Positions 17,336 through 25,573 are shown, counted from the first letter of the stretch. The stretch is DNA of 64,000 nt from Flavobacteriaceae bacterium PS02334 (GCA_029959295.1 JASCOH010000003.1:515005-579004); one strand, 5' to 3'. Made by a program: numbers and translations. Notes: generated by a model not told the origin, from the letters alone.

Positions 17336-17629
17336 TTACAATTCTTTATTTACCAGTGACACCAATTCCGATGCGGGAAAAACGCCAGATTGTCTCCACT
17401 TCAATTCGCCCTTCTTAAAAATCATTAAGGTAGGTACACTGCGGACCTGAAGCTGTGACGCAAGCTGCTGGTTCTGATCGATATCGATTTTGATAACGGT
17501 AGCACTCTCACCGACATGCTGCTTTACCTCGTCAATGATAGGGCTCTGCATTTTGCAGGGACCGCACCAGGTTGCAAAAAAATCTACCAATACGGGTTTA
17601 TCCTGATCAATTATTTCCTGAAAAGTCAT
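17336..17629 (-). CDS. Thioredoxin (first copy)
   Basis: This 97-residue protein is a complete minimal thioredoxin with WCGPC (cysteines 22 and 25), the cis-Pro segment VRSVPTLMIFKKG and the ending [12 protein letters not shown]. It is very similar to the thioredoxin at 20414-20707. It lies between OsmC and the DsbA-like gene on the same strand, after a hairpin that may terminate or attenuate reading from OsmC. Confidence 0.92.
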   Translation of the reverse strand: MTFQEIIDQDKPVLVDFFATWCGPCKMQSPIIDEVKQHVGESATVIKIDIDQNQQLASQLQVRSVPTLMIFKKGELKWRQSGVFPASELVSLVNKEL

Positions 17630-17669
17630 ATACTGAATATTTTTAGTTTATTATTCTTTAAAAAAGAGT

Positions 17670-17688
17670 GCCGCTTTCTTAGAGCGGC
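17670..17688 (-). terminator. Hairpin between OsmC and thioredoxin genes
   Basis: A 6-bp GC-rich inverted repeat (GCCGCT at 17670-17675 and AGCGGC at 17683-17688) with a 7-nt loop. On the minus strand it is followed by a T-rich run, so it looks like an intrinsic terminator after the OsmC gene. Confidence 0.6.
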
Positions 17689-17699
17689 TTTCTCCGTTA

Positions 17700-18125
17700 T
17701 CAGATCAATGAAGCCTCTAAGCTGATCTGTACTTTTAATGCGTTTCCTACCACACACATCTCTTTTGCTTTGTCTGCAAACTTTAGGAAGCTATCCTCAT
17801 CAATACCGGTGATTTTCGCTTTGAGCTCTAGGTTGGAGTTCGTGATGACATTATTATCTATCACGAGCGAAACTTTGGTTTCAAGGTCGTCTGCCGTAAA
17901 TCCGTTTTCAGAGAGGATATAGCCCAGTGTCATCGTGTAACAGGTTGCGTGTGCAGATGCCAGCAATTCTTCCGGATTGGTAAAGTTTCCGTCATTTTTT
18001 GCAAAGACAGGCTTGAAAGCGACCTTATCTATTTCCGAATTTTCGATATTCAACTGTCCGTTTCCTTTTTTAAAACTTCCTTGCCAAACGGCTTTAACAT
18101 TTGTTTCCTTAAACTTATTTCTTAT
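17700..18125 (-). CDS. OsmC-family peroxide reductase with unclear start codon
   Basis: OsmC-type thiol peroxidase. Both redox cysteines are present, in AHATCYTMTLG and AKEMCVVGNAL. A TTG at 18053 gives only 117 residues and drops the conserved N-terminal strand. The frame stays open to stop codons at 18129-18134 and encodes the expected family start (KFKETNVKAVWQGSFKKG). No ATG, GTG or TTG lies there; the best candidates are ATA (18123-18125), one base from ATG, or ATT (18126-18128). The start may be mutated, so the gene could be poorly expressed. A -7 element at 18140-18147 is very close. Confidence 0.65.
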   Translation of the reverse strand: MRNKFKETNVKAVWQGSFKKGNGQLNIENSEIDKVAFKPVFAKNDGNFTNPEELLASAHATCYTMTLGYILSENGFTADDLETKVSLVIDNNVITNSNLELKAKITGIDEDSFLKFADKAKEMCVVGNALKVQISLEASLI

Positions 18126-18139
18126 AATTTATTACAGTA

Positions 18140-18171
18140 CAAAGTTACCGAAGGTCGGAAGCACGGACAAT
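18140..18171 (-). promoter_or_regulatory. Predicted promoter of the OsmC gene
   Basis: On the minus strand TAACTTTG (18140-18147) matches TAnnTTTG, with ATTG (18168-18171) 20 bp upstream as -33. Direct repeats of ACAATGnATA begin at 18167 and 18183 and could be a binding site for the AraC regulator encoded next to it. Confidence 0.5.
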
Positions 18172-18209
18172 GGATATAAGGTACAATGTATAGGACATTT
18201 TTCCCCGAC

Positions 18210-19058
18210 TTAATCTTTTGTCGCCTCTTTTCTGAATTCAACAGGTGATTTTCCTGTCTGTATCTTGAAAAAACGGACAAAGTAGGATTGGTCGTCATAT
18301 CCGAGCTGTCCCGATATTTCCTTTACCGAAAGGTCGGTGTTGGCCAGCAGCCGTTTTGCCTGCAGGATGATCCTGTTCTTGATGATGGTGTTGGGCGATA
18401 TTCCCTTTTCACGTACAATTTTCCTGTTCAGGGTCTTTGGACTGATATGGAGCAGCCCGGCATATTCCGCAACGCTGTGCATGCTCTGATAATGTGATTC
18501 TACCAAATGGCTGAATCTACGGCTGAGCTCGTCTTCTGTCGTTCCCATTCCTTTTTGGTCCGGTGTCCTTTCAAGCCATGACCTGCTAGCCGTGATAATG
18601 AGCTCCTTCAGTTTTGTCCTTGCCATTTCCTCCGTCCAGTAATCTTCCCTGTGCAGTTCCTGCCTTATCTCACCCATAAGTCGACTGAATGAAACATGCT
18701 CGCTCTCTGTGAGTACGATAAACGGTGTTTCAAAAACATTGTTGAACAGTACGCCATCACAGGTCAGCTCTTTGTCGTGAAAGGCGATGCAGTAAAATTC
18801 GGGATTGAAATACACAAGTTCCCCGTTGCTTTCATTGCCTATCTGAAACTGCTGCCCGATATTGAAGAAGAACAGTGTATCGCGGTCGGCTTTATATTCC
18901 ACAAAGTCAGAAATGACCGTACTGCCGTTACGGGCAAAAAGTACAACATAACAGTCCGCCGGCTTGTGGCAGGGAAACGGCAGCCGGTCGGCTCCATTGG
19001 TCGTCCCGAACGGAACGTAACCTATTTTCCTGTTTCCAAATGATCTTAAAAGTTCCAT
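18210..19058 (-). CDS. AraC-family transcriptional regulator (redox cluster)
   Basis: This 282-residue protein has an N-terminal sensor-like domain and two C-terminal helix-turn-helix motifs (EYAGLLHISPKTLNRKIV and EISGQLGYDDQSYFVRFFKIQTG). It is not closely similar to the AraC regulator at 11896-12786. It lies 7 bp downstream of the HxlR gene on the same strand and upstream of OsmC, so it probably controls part of the redox cluster. The inducer is unknown. Confidence 0.88.
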   Translation of the reverse strand: MELLRSFGNRKIGYVPFGTTNGADRLPFPCHKPADCYVVLFARNGSTVISDFVEYKADRDTLFFFNIGQQFQIGNESNGELVYFNPEFYCIAFHDKELTCDGVLFNNVFETPFIVLTESEHVSFSRLMGEIRQELHREDYWTEEMARTKLKELIITASRSWLERTPDQKGMGTTEDELSRRFSHLVESHYQSMHSVAEYAGLLHISPKTLNRKIVREKGISPNTIIKNRIILQAKRLLANTDLSVKEISGQLGYDDQSYFVRFFKIQTGKSPVEFRKEATKD

Positions 19059-19065
19059 ACAAAAT

Positions 19066-19413
19066 TTACAGGATTGGTTGTTCGTTCAGGTTCTCCAGTC
19101 CGAACGCAGCCAGCCTGTCAACGATCGGTAAAGTATTGAGACCCAATGTTGTCAATCGGTATTCTACCTTCGGAGGGATTTCGGGATAGGATTTTTTGGA
19201 CACCAGTTTATGCTCTACCAGAAAGTTCAGCTCCTGAATGAGCATCTTTTCACTGATACCCGGGATGCAGCGTTTAAGTTCACCGTACCGAAGCACTCTT
19301 TCATTGATCTGGAACAGGATTAGCAGTGTCCATTTGCCTCCCAACAGTTTCAATGATTTACGCACAGGGCAGTTCTCGTCGGACTGTCCAATATTTTTTT
19401 GACTTTTTTCCAT
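19066..19413 (-). CDS. HxlR-family transcriptional regulator
   Basis: This 115-residue winged-helix protein has the family signature: a cysteine near the N-terminus (ENCPVRKSLKLLGGKW), then RYGELKRCIPGISEKMLIQEL and YPEIPPKVEYRLTTLG. HxlR proteins often respond to thiol-reactive compounds, and this one sits in a redox cluster. It is divergent from the NTF2-like genes, with palindromic sequence between them at 19443-19469. Confidence 0.9.
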   Translation of the reverse strand: MEKSQKNIGQSDENCPVRKSLKLLGGKWTLLILFQINERVLRYGELKRCIPGISEKMLIQELNFLVEHKLVSKKSYPEIPPKVEYRLTTLGLNTLPIVDRLAAFGLENLNEQPIL

Positions 19414-19442
19414 CTGATTATCAATAATTCTAACCTAAAAGT

Positions 19443-19498
19443 AAGTACAATACCAATTGGTTTGTACTTGTACAAAAGTAAGTAATGTTTTAATTTTG
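19443..19498 (+). promoter_or_regulatory. HxlR-type operator and promoter of the NTF2-like genes
   Basis: An imperfect palindrome spans 19443-19469: outer AAGTACAA and TTGTACTT around a perfect ACCAATTGGT core. A second TTGTACAA element follows immediately. The -7 element TAATTTTG (19491-19498) is preceded after 20 bp by TTG (19468-19470), so the operator overlaps the -33 region. Binding by the adjacent HxlR protein is inferred. Confidence 0.6.
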
Positions 19499-19527
19499 TA
19501 CAATAAACAATTAAAAAAGAGCGTATT

Positions 19528-19905
19528 ATGTCGAATCATCAAGAACTTAAAAATATAGCCACAAGAGCCTATCAACGAATTTTCGGTGACCTTGATATTA
19601 CAGGGGTTGATGAATATATGGCGGACGATTTTTTACAGCATAACCCTACCATTGCAGATGGACGAGAAGGGGTGAAAAAACTTGTCGAAATGCTGATTTC
19701 GCAGGGAATTCCAAAACAAAAAATCGATTTTAAGCATGTTATGGTAGAGAATGACACCGTAGTCCTACATTCAAAGTATGAAATGGCAGGAAAAGAATGG
19801 AGGTTCATCGATATATACCGTATCAGTGACGGCAAGCTGGCAGAACACTGGGACGCGATGATGCCGATGCCCGAGCAGCCGGCAAACAATAATGGCATGT
19901 TCTAA
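19528..19905 (+). CDS. SnoaL/NTF2-like protein (first)
   Basis: This 125-residue protein has the small alpha+beta barrel pattern of SnoaL-like proteins: EYMADDFLQHNPTIADGREGVK, then a strand-rich half ending in GKLAEHWDAMMPMPE. Such proteins act as cyclases, isomerases or ligand-binding proteins, and no specific function can be read. It is divergent from HxlR and followed by a second NTF2-like gene 46 bp later. Confidence 0.8.
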   Translation: MSNHQELKNIATRAYQRIFGDLDITGVDEYMADDFLQHNPTIADGREGVKKLVEMLISQGIPKQKIDFKHVMVENDTVVLHSKYEMAGKEWRFIDIYRISDGKLAEHWDAMMPMPEQPANNNGMF

Positions 19906-19951
19906 ACAGAAAAGAATCAATCATATTTATAAATTTAAAAATAGAAAAAAG

Positions 19952-20341
19952 ATGACAGCAAAAGAAATTGTTCTGGCTTATGCACAAGCCTTGGGAAAAG
20001 GGGATGTACCTGCCGCATTTTCGTTTTTCAGTGAAGATGTAAAATGGCACCAACCGGGAAGCAACCAGTTTTCGGGCGTAAAACAGGGGGCTGACGAAAT
20101 CGGTAAGATGATCGGCGGTATGATGGAAACCTCAAAAGGAACCTTTGCACTGGCTCCCAACGGAGACCTGATGGTAAACGGTGATCTTGTTGCCATGCCG
20201 TTGCGTTTCAGCGGTACGATTGAAGACCGTAAAATGGATATGGCGGGCATTGACCTGTTCAAGGTAGAAAACGAAAAAATTACCGAAGTATGGTTGTTCT
20301 CAGAAGACCAGGAAGCGGAAAATGTTTTTTGGGGGAAATAA
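19952..20341 (+). CDS. NTF2-like protein (second)
   Basis: About 129 residues from the ATG at 19952, preceded by an AG-rich stretch; the frame is open further upstream, but that part is not conserved in pattern. It shows the NTF2-fold pattern EIVLAYAQALGKGDVPAAFSFF and VKWHQPGSNQFSGVK, with the acidic strands IDLFKVENEKITEVWLF. Likely a ligand-binding or small enzyme protein. The unit ends at the hairpin at 20377-20410. Confidence 0.78.
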   Translation: MTAKEIVLAYAQALGKGDVPAAFSFFSEDVKWHQPGSNQFSGVKQGADEIGKMIGGMMETSKGTFALAPNGDLMVNGDLVAMPLRFSGTIEDRKMDMAGIDLFKVENEKITEVWLFSEDQEAENVFWGK

Positions 20342-20376
20342 CCTCGACCCTTAAAAGATGTAAATAACAGACAGAT

Positions 20377-20420
20377 AAAGAAGCCGTTTCACAACTGAGG
20401 CGGCTTCTTTTTTTTATAGA
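20377..20420. terminator. Terminator between convergent NTF2-like and thioredoxin genes
   Basis: A perfect 10-bp inverted repeat AAAGAAGCCG (20377-20386) and CGGCTTCTTT (20401-20410) followed by a T-run. It lies between convergent genes and can act for both; the A-run on the left arm serves the minus-strand operon. Confidence 0.8.
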
Positions 20421-20707
20421 TTTTCTTTTATTAATCTTTCCAATTCGCTCGCAGGAAAAACTCCTGACTGCCTCCATTTGACTTCTCCATTTTTAAAGAT
20501 AGCCAATGTCGGAACACTACGTATTTGATATTGTGCAGCAATCTGTTGGTTTTGATCTACATCTATTTTAATAATAGTAGCTGTATCACCAATACGTTGT
20601 TTTAGTTCTTCCAATATGGGAGCCTGCATTTTGCAAGGTCCGCACCATGTAGCAAAAAAATCGACCAACACGGGTTTGTCTTGTTTAATAATTTCCTGAA
20701 ATTTCAT
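20414..20707 (-). CDS. Thioredoxin (second copy), end of the persulfide operon
   Basis: 97 residues from the Met at 20707; the longer open frame upstream is not thioredoxin-like and overlaps the neighbour. It has WCGPC at 21-25, [13 protein letters not shown] and the ending [12 protein letters not shown]. It is closely similar to the thioredoxin at 17336-17629 and forms with the next two genes a three-gene module that is also present, though spread out, in the redox cluster. It is the last gene of the eight-gene unit starting at 25481. Confidence 0.92.
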   Translation of the reverse strand: MKFQEIIKQDKPVLVDFFATWCGPCKMQAPILEELKQRIGDTATIIKIDVDQNQQIAAQYQIRSVPTLAIFKNGEVKWRQSGVFPASELERLIKENL

Positions 20708-20921
20708 TCTTTTCTTTTTTATCTTTTTTATCTTTTTTGAACATTGAAAATGCCAAGCCACCAATAACCGTCTCATATAAAGCACTGTTAATAGAGCTTG
20801 ATGTGATGGCACAGGTAGCTGTATTACAGCCAATGAACTTCCAATACAGAAATCCAGCTATGGCACCCAATGGTATATCAATTAAAATCAACAGTTTTTT
20901 TCTTGTAAATGTATTCCTCAC
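20685..20921 (-). CDS. DUF6132-type small membrane protein (second copy)
   Basis: This 78-residue protein has two membrane helices, [23 protein letters not shown], and a very Lys-rich C-terminal tail. It is a paralogue of the protein at 15462-15689, with the Cys pair kept. The end overlaps the thioredoxin start by 23 bp and the start shares one base with the DUF2892-type stop, so translation is likely coupled. Confidence 0.78.
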   Translation of the reverse strand: MRNTFTRKKLLILIDIPLGAIAGFLYWKFIGCNTATCAITSSSINSALYETVIGGLAFSMFKKDKKDKKEKNEISGNY

Positions 20922-21163
20922 TATTTCGATTTTACTTCTTCATAGGTAATATCTTCTTTTTCGATAGTTTTCCTTGCTCTATAAGTGGTATCACAGCCGG
21001 TCGTACTACAACAACCAATATTAAACAGCGGCATTAGTGTAAATAATCCACCTAAGACAACAAGCATCCATTGCTGTGCCTGAATGCCTTGAACGATGAT
21101 CACAATTCCCAGAACCAGACGGATAATCCGCATAAAATTCCAGTTGCTTAAATAGTTTTTCAT
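20921..21163 (-). CDS. DUF2892-type small membrane protein (second copy)
   Basis: This 80-residue protein has two helices and the start MKNYLSNWNFMRIIRLVLG, nearly the same as the copy at 15673-15906. The cysteine cap is CCSTTGC. In the operon it follows a membrane-anchored rhodanese, which fits the family's link to sulfur transfer. Function unproven. Confidence 0.8.
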   Translation of the reverse strand: MKNYLSNWNFMRIIRLVLGIVIIVQGIQAQQWMLVVLGGLFTLMPLFNIGCCSTTGCDTTYRARKTIEKEDITYEEVKSK

Positions 21164-21173
21164 TTGTCTGTTC

Positions 21174-21545
21174 TTAATTCTCTGTAATTACTTTCTGTAC
21201 ATTGTTCCAAGTTCCGCCATTGACAACGTTATTAAAACCGTTTTTTTCTAAAATACTCTTTGCCTGTCCGCTACGGTTGCCACTTCTGCAAAATACAACG
21301 ATGTGTTTTTTACCCTTGAATTTAGATAATTGCCCCGAAACTTTATCCAATGGAATGTTTACTGCTTCTTTTACGCTTCCGGATGCAAATTCAGAAGGCG
21401 TGCGAACATCAACCAGGAAAGCACCTTCTTTGATAACTTCTTTTAGCTGTGTATTGTCTTTCTGACCGAAAAGATTTTTAAAAATTCCTAACATAACTAC
21501 TCCGATTATAATAATGAGAATGAATTTGAAACTTTGTTTTTGCAT
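21174..21545 (-). CDS. Membrane-anchored single-domain rhodanese
   Basis: This 123-residue protein has an N-terminal membrane helix (about residues 7-25) and then a rhodanese domain with LVDVRTPSEFASGSVKEAVNIPL and the active-site loop VVFCRSGNRSGQA, including the catalytic Cys. The domain would face the periplasm. It would move sulfane sulfur between donors and acceptors. A cytoplasmic rhodanese is encoded next to it. Confidence 0.9.
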   Translation of the reverse strand: MQKQSFKFILIIIIGVVMLGIFKNLFGQKDNTQLKEVIKEGAFLVDVRTPSEFASGSVKEAVNIPLDKVSGQLSKFKGKKHIVVFCRSGNRSGQAKSILEKNGFNNVVNGGTWNNVQKVITEN

Positions 21546-21588
21546 CTTTTTTTGATTTATACCGTTGAGTGAAAAAGTGATGTGTCAT

Positions 21589-21903
21589 TTACTTTTTCTG
21601 TAATATTTCATCCAAGGCTTGCTGTACATTTTGCCACGGACCACCGTTCACTACATTTTCAAATCCGTGTTGCTGAAGGATTATTTGTGCATTTCCGCTT
21701 CTTGCTCCGCTTCGGCAGAAAACGATAATGTTTTCTTTGTTTTTAAATTGTGAAAGCTCCTGTTCCAATACACTTAATGGTATGTTTATGGCACCGTCAA
21801 CACTTCCCGAATTAAATTCTTCAGGAGTGCGTACATCAACCAAAAAAAGAAAATCTTTATCTAAAAACTTATCTTTCGAAAGTTTGTCTAATAACTCTAA
21901 CAT
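21589..21903 (-). CDS. Cytoplasmic single-domain rhodanese
   Basis: This 104-residue protein is a rhodanese domain with FLVDVRTPEEFNSGSVDGAINIPL and VVFCRSGARSGNAQII, so the catalytic Cys is present. There is no signal peptide. It is about half identical by eye to the membrane-anchored neighbour, suggesting duplication with a change in location. Its likely substrate is persulfide or thiosulfate sulfur, produced or consumed by the dioxygenases of the same operon. Confidence 0.9.
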   Translation of the reverse strand: MLELLDKLSKDKFLDKDFLFLVDVRTPEEFNSGSVDGAINIPLSVLEQELSQFKNKENIIVFCRSGARSGNAQIILQQHGFENVVNGGPWQNVQQALDEILQKK

Positions 21904-21974
21904 ATGATGTAAATATTTATGATAAGAAGACTGACCCTAAATTTGCGTAAAGCCAATCTCCTTATTCTTAATGA

Positions 21975-22622
21975 TTAAATTGATTTTTTAGCAAGGTACC
22001 AATCCACCTGTTCTAAAGTCGTATCGGCTTTACGCTCTTTCAATCCTTCCAATGTTTTTGGTGCTCCTACAATCACTTTATCGCCAGGCTGCCAGTTCAA
22101 AGGCATAGCAACTTTGTATTCATCAGATGTCTGAAGTGCTAACAATGATCGTTTGATCTCGTCCATATTACGCCCTACGTTTAAAGGGTAATACATAATC
22201 AAACGGATTTTTCCTGCCGGATCCATGATGAATACGGCACGGACAGCCGCAGTTTCGCTTTCTCCTGGTTGCAACATTCCGTACAATTTGGCTACTTTCA
22301 TATCCAAATCTGCAATAATCGGGAAGTTGAACAATACACCTGTTTTTTCATCAACCGCATTTACCCAGGCAATATGACTGTGAATACTGTCGATGCTCAA
22401 GCCCATTAGTTTGGTATTGTGTTTTCCAAAGAAATCGCTCTCGTTAGCAAATCCTGTCATTTCTGTTGTACAAACTGGTGTGAAATCCGCAGGGTGTGAG
22501 AATAAGATAACCCAGCTTCCTTTATTATATTCTGAAAATTTGATTGCTCCTGTAGTAGTCACCGCTTCAAAATCGGGTGCCATATCGCCAATTCTTGGCA
22601 TTGTATTGATTACTTGTTCCAT
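21975..22622 (-). CDS. 1-Cys peroxiredoxin (Prx6 type)
   Basis: This 215-residue protein shows the peroxidatic motif HPADFTPVCTTE with Cys51 and the arm MYYPLNVGRNMDEIKRSLLALQ typical of Prx6. Cys51 is the only cysteine, so it is a 1-Cys enzyme that needs an outside thiol for reduction. The thioredoxin at the end of the operon or bacillithiol could serve. It probably removes peroxides or polysulfide-type oxidants in a persulfide-handling pathway. Confidence 0.92.
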   Translation of the reverse strand: MEQVINTMPRIGDMAPDFEAVTTTGAIKFSEYNKGSWVILFSHPADFTPVCTTEMTGFANESDFFGKHNTKLMGLSIDSIHSHIAWVNAVDEKTGVLFNFPIIADLDMKVAKLYGMLQPGESETAAVRAVFIMDPAGKIRLIMYYPLNVGRNMDEIKRSLLALQTSDEYKVAMPLNWQPGDKVIVGAPKTLEGLKERKADTTLEQVDWYLAKKSI

Positions 22623-22652
22623 TTTATTTAATTTTTTATGAGTTGATAACTT

Positions 22653-24035
22653 TTAACTGTTCAATGCTATCCATTCTTTCATTCCGGCACTATAGTTCTT
22701 CACATTTTTGAAACCGTTTTTAGCCAACAATGATTGTGCAATTGTTGCTCTATCTCCACTTTGGCAATGGATAATGATTTGTTTGTCTTTGTTGAACTTG
22801 TCCAGATTGTCCAGTAATGTTCCCACAAAAACATGGTCTGCACCCTTTACATGGTAGGTCTCATATTCTGTCAATCCTCTTACATCTACGATTTGTGCAT
22901 TTGGATTTCCGATATACGATTTGAATTCTTCTACATCTATGATGGCTTCAGTTTCCAATTCCAATCCTAAGTCTTCTACGTTGGTAATGTATCCGTAGAT
23001 GTTATCCAAGCCTATTCGCATCAGTTTTCTGGTCAAATCTTCGATTTGATTATCATCGGCAACCAAAACGAATTGTTCCTGATAATTCAGTAACCAGCCC
23101 GCCCATGTAGAGAAAGAATTATTACCTTGGATATTGATACTTTCCGGAATAAATCCTTTCGCAAAATCTACTTTATTGCGAGCATCGATAACTTTCAATC
23201 CGTTGTTGTAGGCTGTTAAAAATTGTTCTTTCGATAATTTCGGATGTTTCGGGACCTCCACCAATAAAGGACGATTCACTTTGTTCAAGTGTTTCATCAT
23301 CGCAAAATATTTCGGTGGTTCTGGTTGTCCTTCCAAAAGATATTTCACAAAGCCCGCTTCATCATCTTCGTATTGAAATGCCCAGTTGCGGATTTTTTCA
23401 TAGCCGACAGTAGAGCTTGGTACTGCTCCCAAAGCCTTACCACAAGCCGAACCTGCTCCATGTGCCGGCCATACCTGCACGTATTCCGGCAATTCAGCAA
23501 ACCGTTGTATAGATTCATACATCTGTTTGGCTCCTTTTTCTTGTGTGCCAACCAAACCTGCCGCTTTTTCCAATAAATCAGGGCGGCCTATATCACCAAC
23601 AAAAACAAAATCTCCCGTGAATACCATTACCGGTTTATCTGTAGCCGGATGGTCTGTCAACAGAAAGCTGATGCTTTCCGGTGTGTGACCCGGTGTGTGC
23701 AATACTTCTAATGTCAAGTTTCCTACACTGATTTTGTCACCGTGTTTCAGCTTGGCATGATGCGGAAACTGGTATTCCCAATCTGACCCACCTTCGTCTG
23801 AAAGATACATTTGTGCTCCGGTCGCTGCTGCTAATTCGCGTGAACCGCAGAGAAAATCGGCATGGATATGCGTTTCCGTAATATGGGTAATTTTCATATT
23901 GTTTTGCTTCGCAATTTCCAGATATACATCTATATCACGTTGAGCATCAATAACAATGGCTTCACCTTTTGCCTGACAGCCGATAAAGTAGCTCGCCTGT
24001 GCAAGACTTTTGTCGTATACGTGTTGAAAAAACAT
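22653..24035 (-). CDS. CstB-like persulfide dioxygenase-rhodanese fusion (copy 1)
   Basis: This 460-residue protein has an N-terminal metallo-beta-lactamase-type persulfide dioxygenase domain (THIHADFLCGSREL, His56, His58, Asp60; GDFVFVGDIGRPDL; WPAHGAGSACGK). It is followed by a rhodanese-like domain without Cys (VLVADDNQIEDL) and a C-terminal rhodanese with the active loop IIHCQSGDRATIAQ. This is the three-domain order of CstB, which oxidises persulfides to thiosulfate. There is no signal peptide. It lies 30 bp upstream of the peroxiredoxin gene. Confidence 0.9.
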   Translation of the reverse strand: MFFQHVYDKSLAQASYFIGCQAKGEAIVIDAQRDIDVYLEIAKQNNMKITHITETHIHADFLCGSRELAAATGAQMYLSDEGGSDWEYQFPHHAKLKHGDKISVGNLTLEVLHTPGHTPESISFLLTDHPATDKPVMVFTGDFVFVGDIGRPDLLEKAAGLVGTQEKGAKQMYESIQRFAELPEYVQVWPAHGAGSACGKALGAVPSSTVGYEKIRNWAFQYEDDEAGFVKYLLEGQPEPPKYFAMMKHLNKVNRPLLVEVPKHPKLSKEQFLTAYNNGLKVIDARNKVDFAKGFIPESINIQGNNSFSTWAGWLLNYQEQFVLVADDNQIEDLTRKLMRIGLDNIYGYITNVEDLGLELETEAIIDVEEFKSYIGNPNAQIVDVRGLTEYETYHVKGADHVFVGTLLDNLDKFNKDKQIIIHCQSGDRATIAQSLLAKNGFKNVKNYSAGMKEWIALNS

Positions 24036-24062
24036 ATTTTTTAAATTTTTAAATGTTATTAA

Positions 24063-25481
24063 TTAAAGCATTGTGGTTGGGCAAACGTAATCGCTTACTT
24101 TGAATTTTCCAGATTCTTTGATCGCCGTAAAACCACCTTGAACATCAATCAAATTGTCATAGCCTCTTGCTCTTAATATCGAATTGAATATCATAGAACG
24201 ATAACCACCGGCGCAATGCACATAGTAAGTTTTGTCTTTGCTTACTTCGGCAATGTGTTCGTTGATATAGTCTAAAGCTATGTTTTCTGAGTCGATCATG
24301 TGTTCTGAAAAATGCTCACTCTTTTTACGTACATCTAAAATGTTCAGGTTTGGATTTTCTTCCATTCGTTTTGCTAATTCATCTACCGAAATTGATTCGA
24401 TGGTATCGGTTTCTTTTCCCGCATTTTTCCAAGCGTCAAATCCGCCTTTTAAATAGCCTATAGTATTGTCATAACCCACACGAGCCAAACGGGTAACGAT
24501 TTCTTCTTCACGACCTTCGTCTGCAATCAATAAAATGGTTTGCTTAATATCTGGAATAAGTGTTCCAACCCAGGGAGCAAAATTTCCATCGATACCAATG
24601 TTAATGGAATTCGGAATAAATCCTTTGGTAAATGTTTGTGCATCACGGGTATCCAGTAACAAAGCATCGGTTTCATTAGCAGCCACTTCAAATGCTTCTG
24701 GATTTAGAGCTTGTGTTCCCTTGTGCAACACCTCATCAATGCTTTCATACCCTTTGATGTTCAACAAAACATTTTCAGGAAAATATCCCGGAGGCGGCAT
24801 CAATCCATCCAATACTTCATCAATGAATTTTTCTTTTGTCATCGGCTGTAGGGCATAGTTGGTTTTCTTTTGGTTACCCAAGGTATCGGTAGTTTCTTTA
24901 CTCATGTTTTTACCACAAGCCGAACCGGCTCCGTGTGCGGGATATACTATTATGTCGTCAGCCAACGGAATAATTTTGTTGTGCAGTGAATCGTACAAAT
25001 GAGCGGCTAATTTCTCTTGAGTTAAGTCGGCAATTACTTTCTGTGCCAAATCCGGACGACCCACATCACCAATAAATAAGGTATCGCCAGTAAATAATCC
25101 TGTTTCTTTTCCGTTTTCATCTATTAAAAGAAAACAAGTACTTTCCATCGTATGTCCCGGTGTGTGGATTACTTTGATTTGAATATTTCCAACATTTAAA
25201 ATTTCACCGTCTTTGGCAACATGTGCGTCAAATGAAGGTTTTGCAGTAGGACCAAAAATAATCGTTGCACCGGTTTTTTTAGCCAAATCTAAATGACCGC
25301 TTACAAAATCAGCGTGAAAATGTGTTTCTAATACATATTTGATTTTGGCTCCGTCTTTTTCCGCTTTTTCGATGTAAGGCTGTACTTCACGAAGCGGATC
25401 TATTACCACGGCTTCTCCGTTACTTTCGACATAATAAGCTCCCTGAGCTAAACATCCTGTATAAATTTGTTCTACTTTCAT
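24063..25481 (-). CDS. CstB-like persulfide dioxygenase-rhodanese fusion (copy 2)
   Basis: This 472-residue protein has the same domain order as copy 1 but is clearly diverged. The dioxygenase has THFHADFVSGHLDL (His54, His56, Asp58) and GDTLFIGDVGRPDL, the middle rhodanese-like domain lacks Cys, and the last domain has YYVHCAGGYRSMI. It is cytoplasmic. It is the first gene of the eight-gene persulfide operon and is driven by the Crp-type site at 25549-25562. Two copies in one operon suggest different donor persulfides or expression advantages. Confidence 0.9.
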   Translation of the reverse strand: MKVEQIYTGCLAQGAYYVESNGEAVVIDPLREVQPYIEKAEKDGAKIKYVLETHFHADFVSGHLDLAKKTGATIIFGPTAKPSFDAHVAKDGEILNVGNIQIKVIHTPGHTMESTCFLLIDENGKETGLFTGDTLFIGDVGRPDLAQKVIADLTQEKLAAHLYDSLHNKIIPLADDIIVYPAHGAGSACGKNMSKETTDTLGNQKKTNYALQPMTKEKFIDEVLDGLMPPPGYFPENVLLNIKGYESIDEVLHKGTQALNPEAFEVAANETDALLLDTRDAQTFTKGFIPNSINIGIDGNFAPWVGTLIPDIKQTILLIADEGREEEIVTRLARVGYDNTIGYLKGGFDAWKNAGKETDTIESISVDELAKRMEENPNLNILDVRKKSEHFSEHMIDSENIALDYINEHIAEVSKDKTYYVHCAGGYRSMIFNSILRARGYDNLIDVQGGFTAIKESGKFKVSDYVCPTTML

Positions 25482-25518
25482 TTTTTATAATTTTTTAATT
25501 GTTTAAATATTAATGATA

Positions 25519-25562
25519 CAAAACTACAACCTGTTTATAACCCGTACAGTAACATAGGTTAC
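25519..25562 (-). promoter_or_regulatory. Crp/Fnr-type site 1 and promoter of the persulfide operon
   Basis: Palindrome GTAACATAGGTTAC at 25549-25562, centre 25555.5. The -7 element TAGTTTTG occupies 25519-25526 on the minus strand. The centre is 29.5 bp upstream of its first base, a position near -42 that suits a class II activator. Confidence 0.75.
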
Positions 25563-25573
25563 AAGACTGTTTT

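Noticed and set aside
17700-18053. OsmC starting at TTG 18053
   Set aside because: This start removes the conserved first strand, which is clearly encoded upstream in the same frame.
20708-20833. N-terminal extension of the second thioredoxin
   Set aside because: The extension runs through the DUF6132-type gene in another frame and is not thioredoxin-like. The Met at 20707 gives the same 97-residue length as the first copy.
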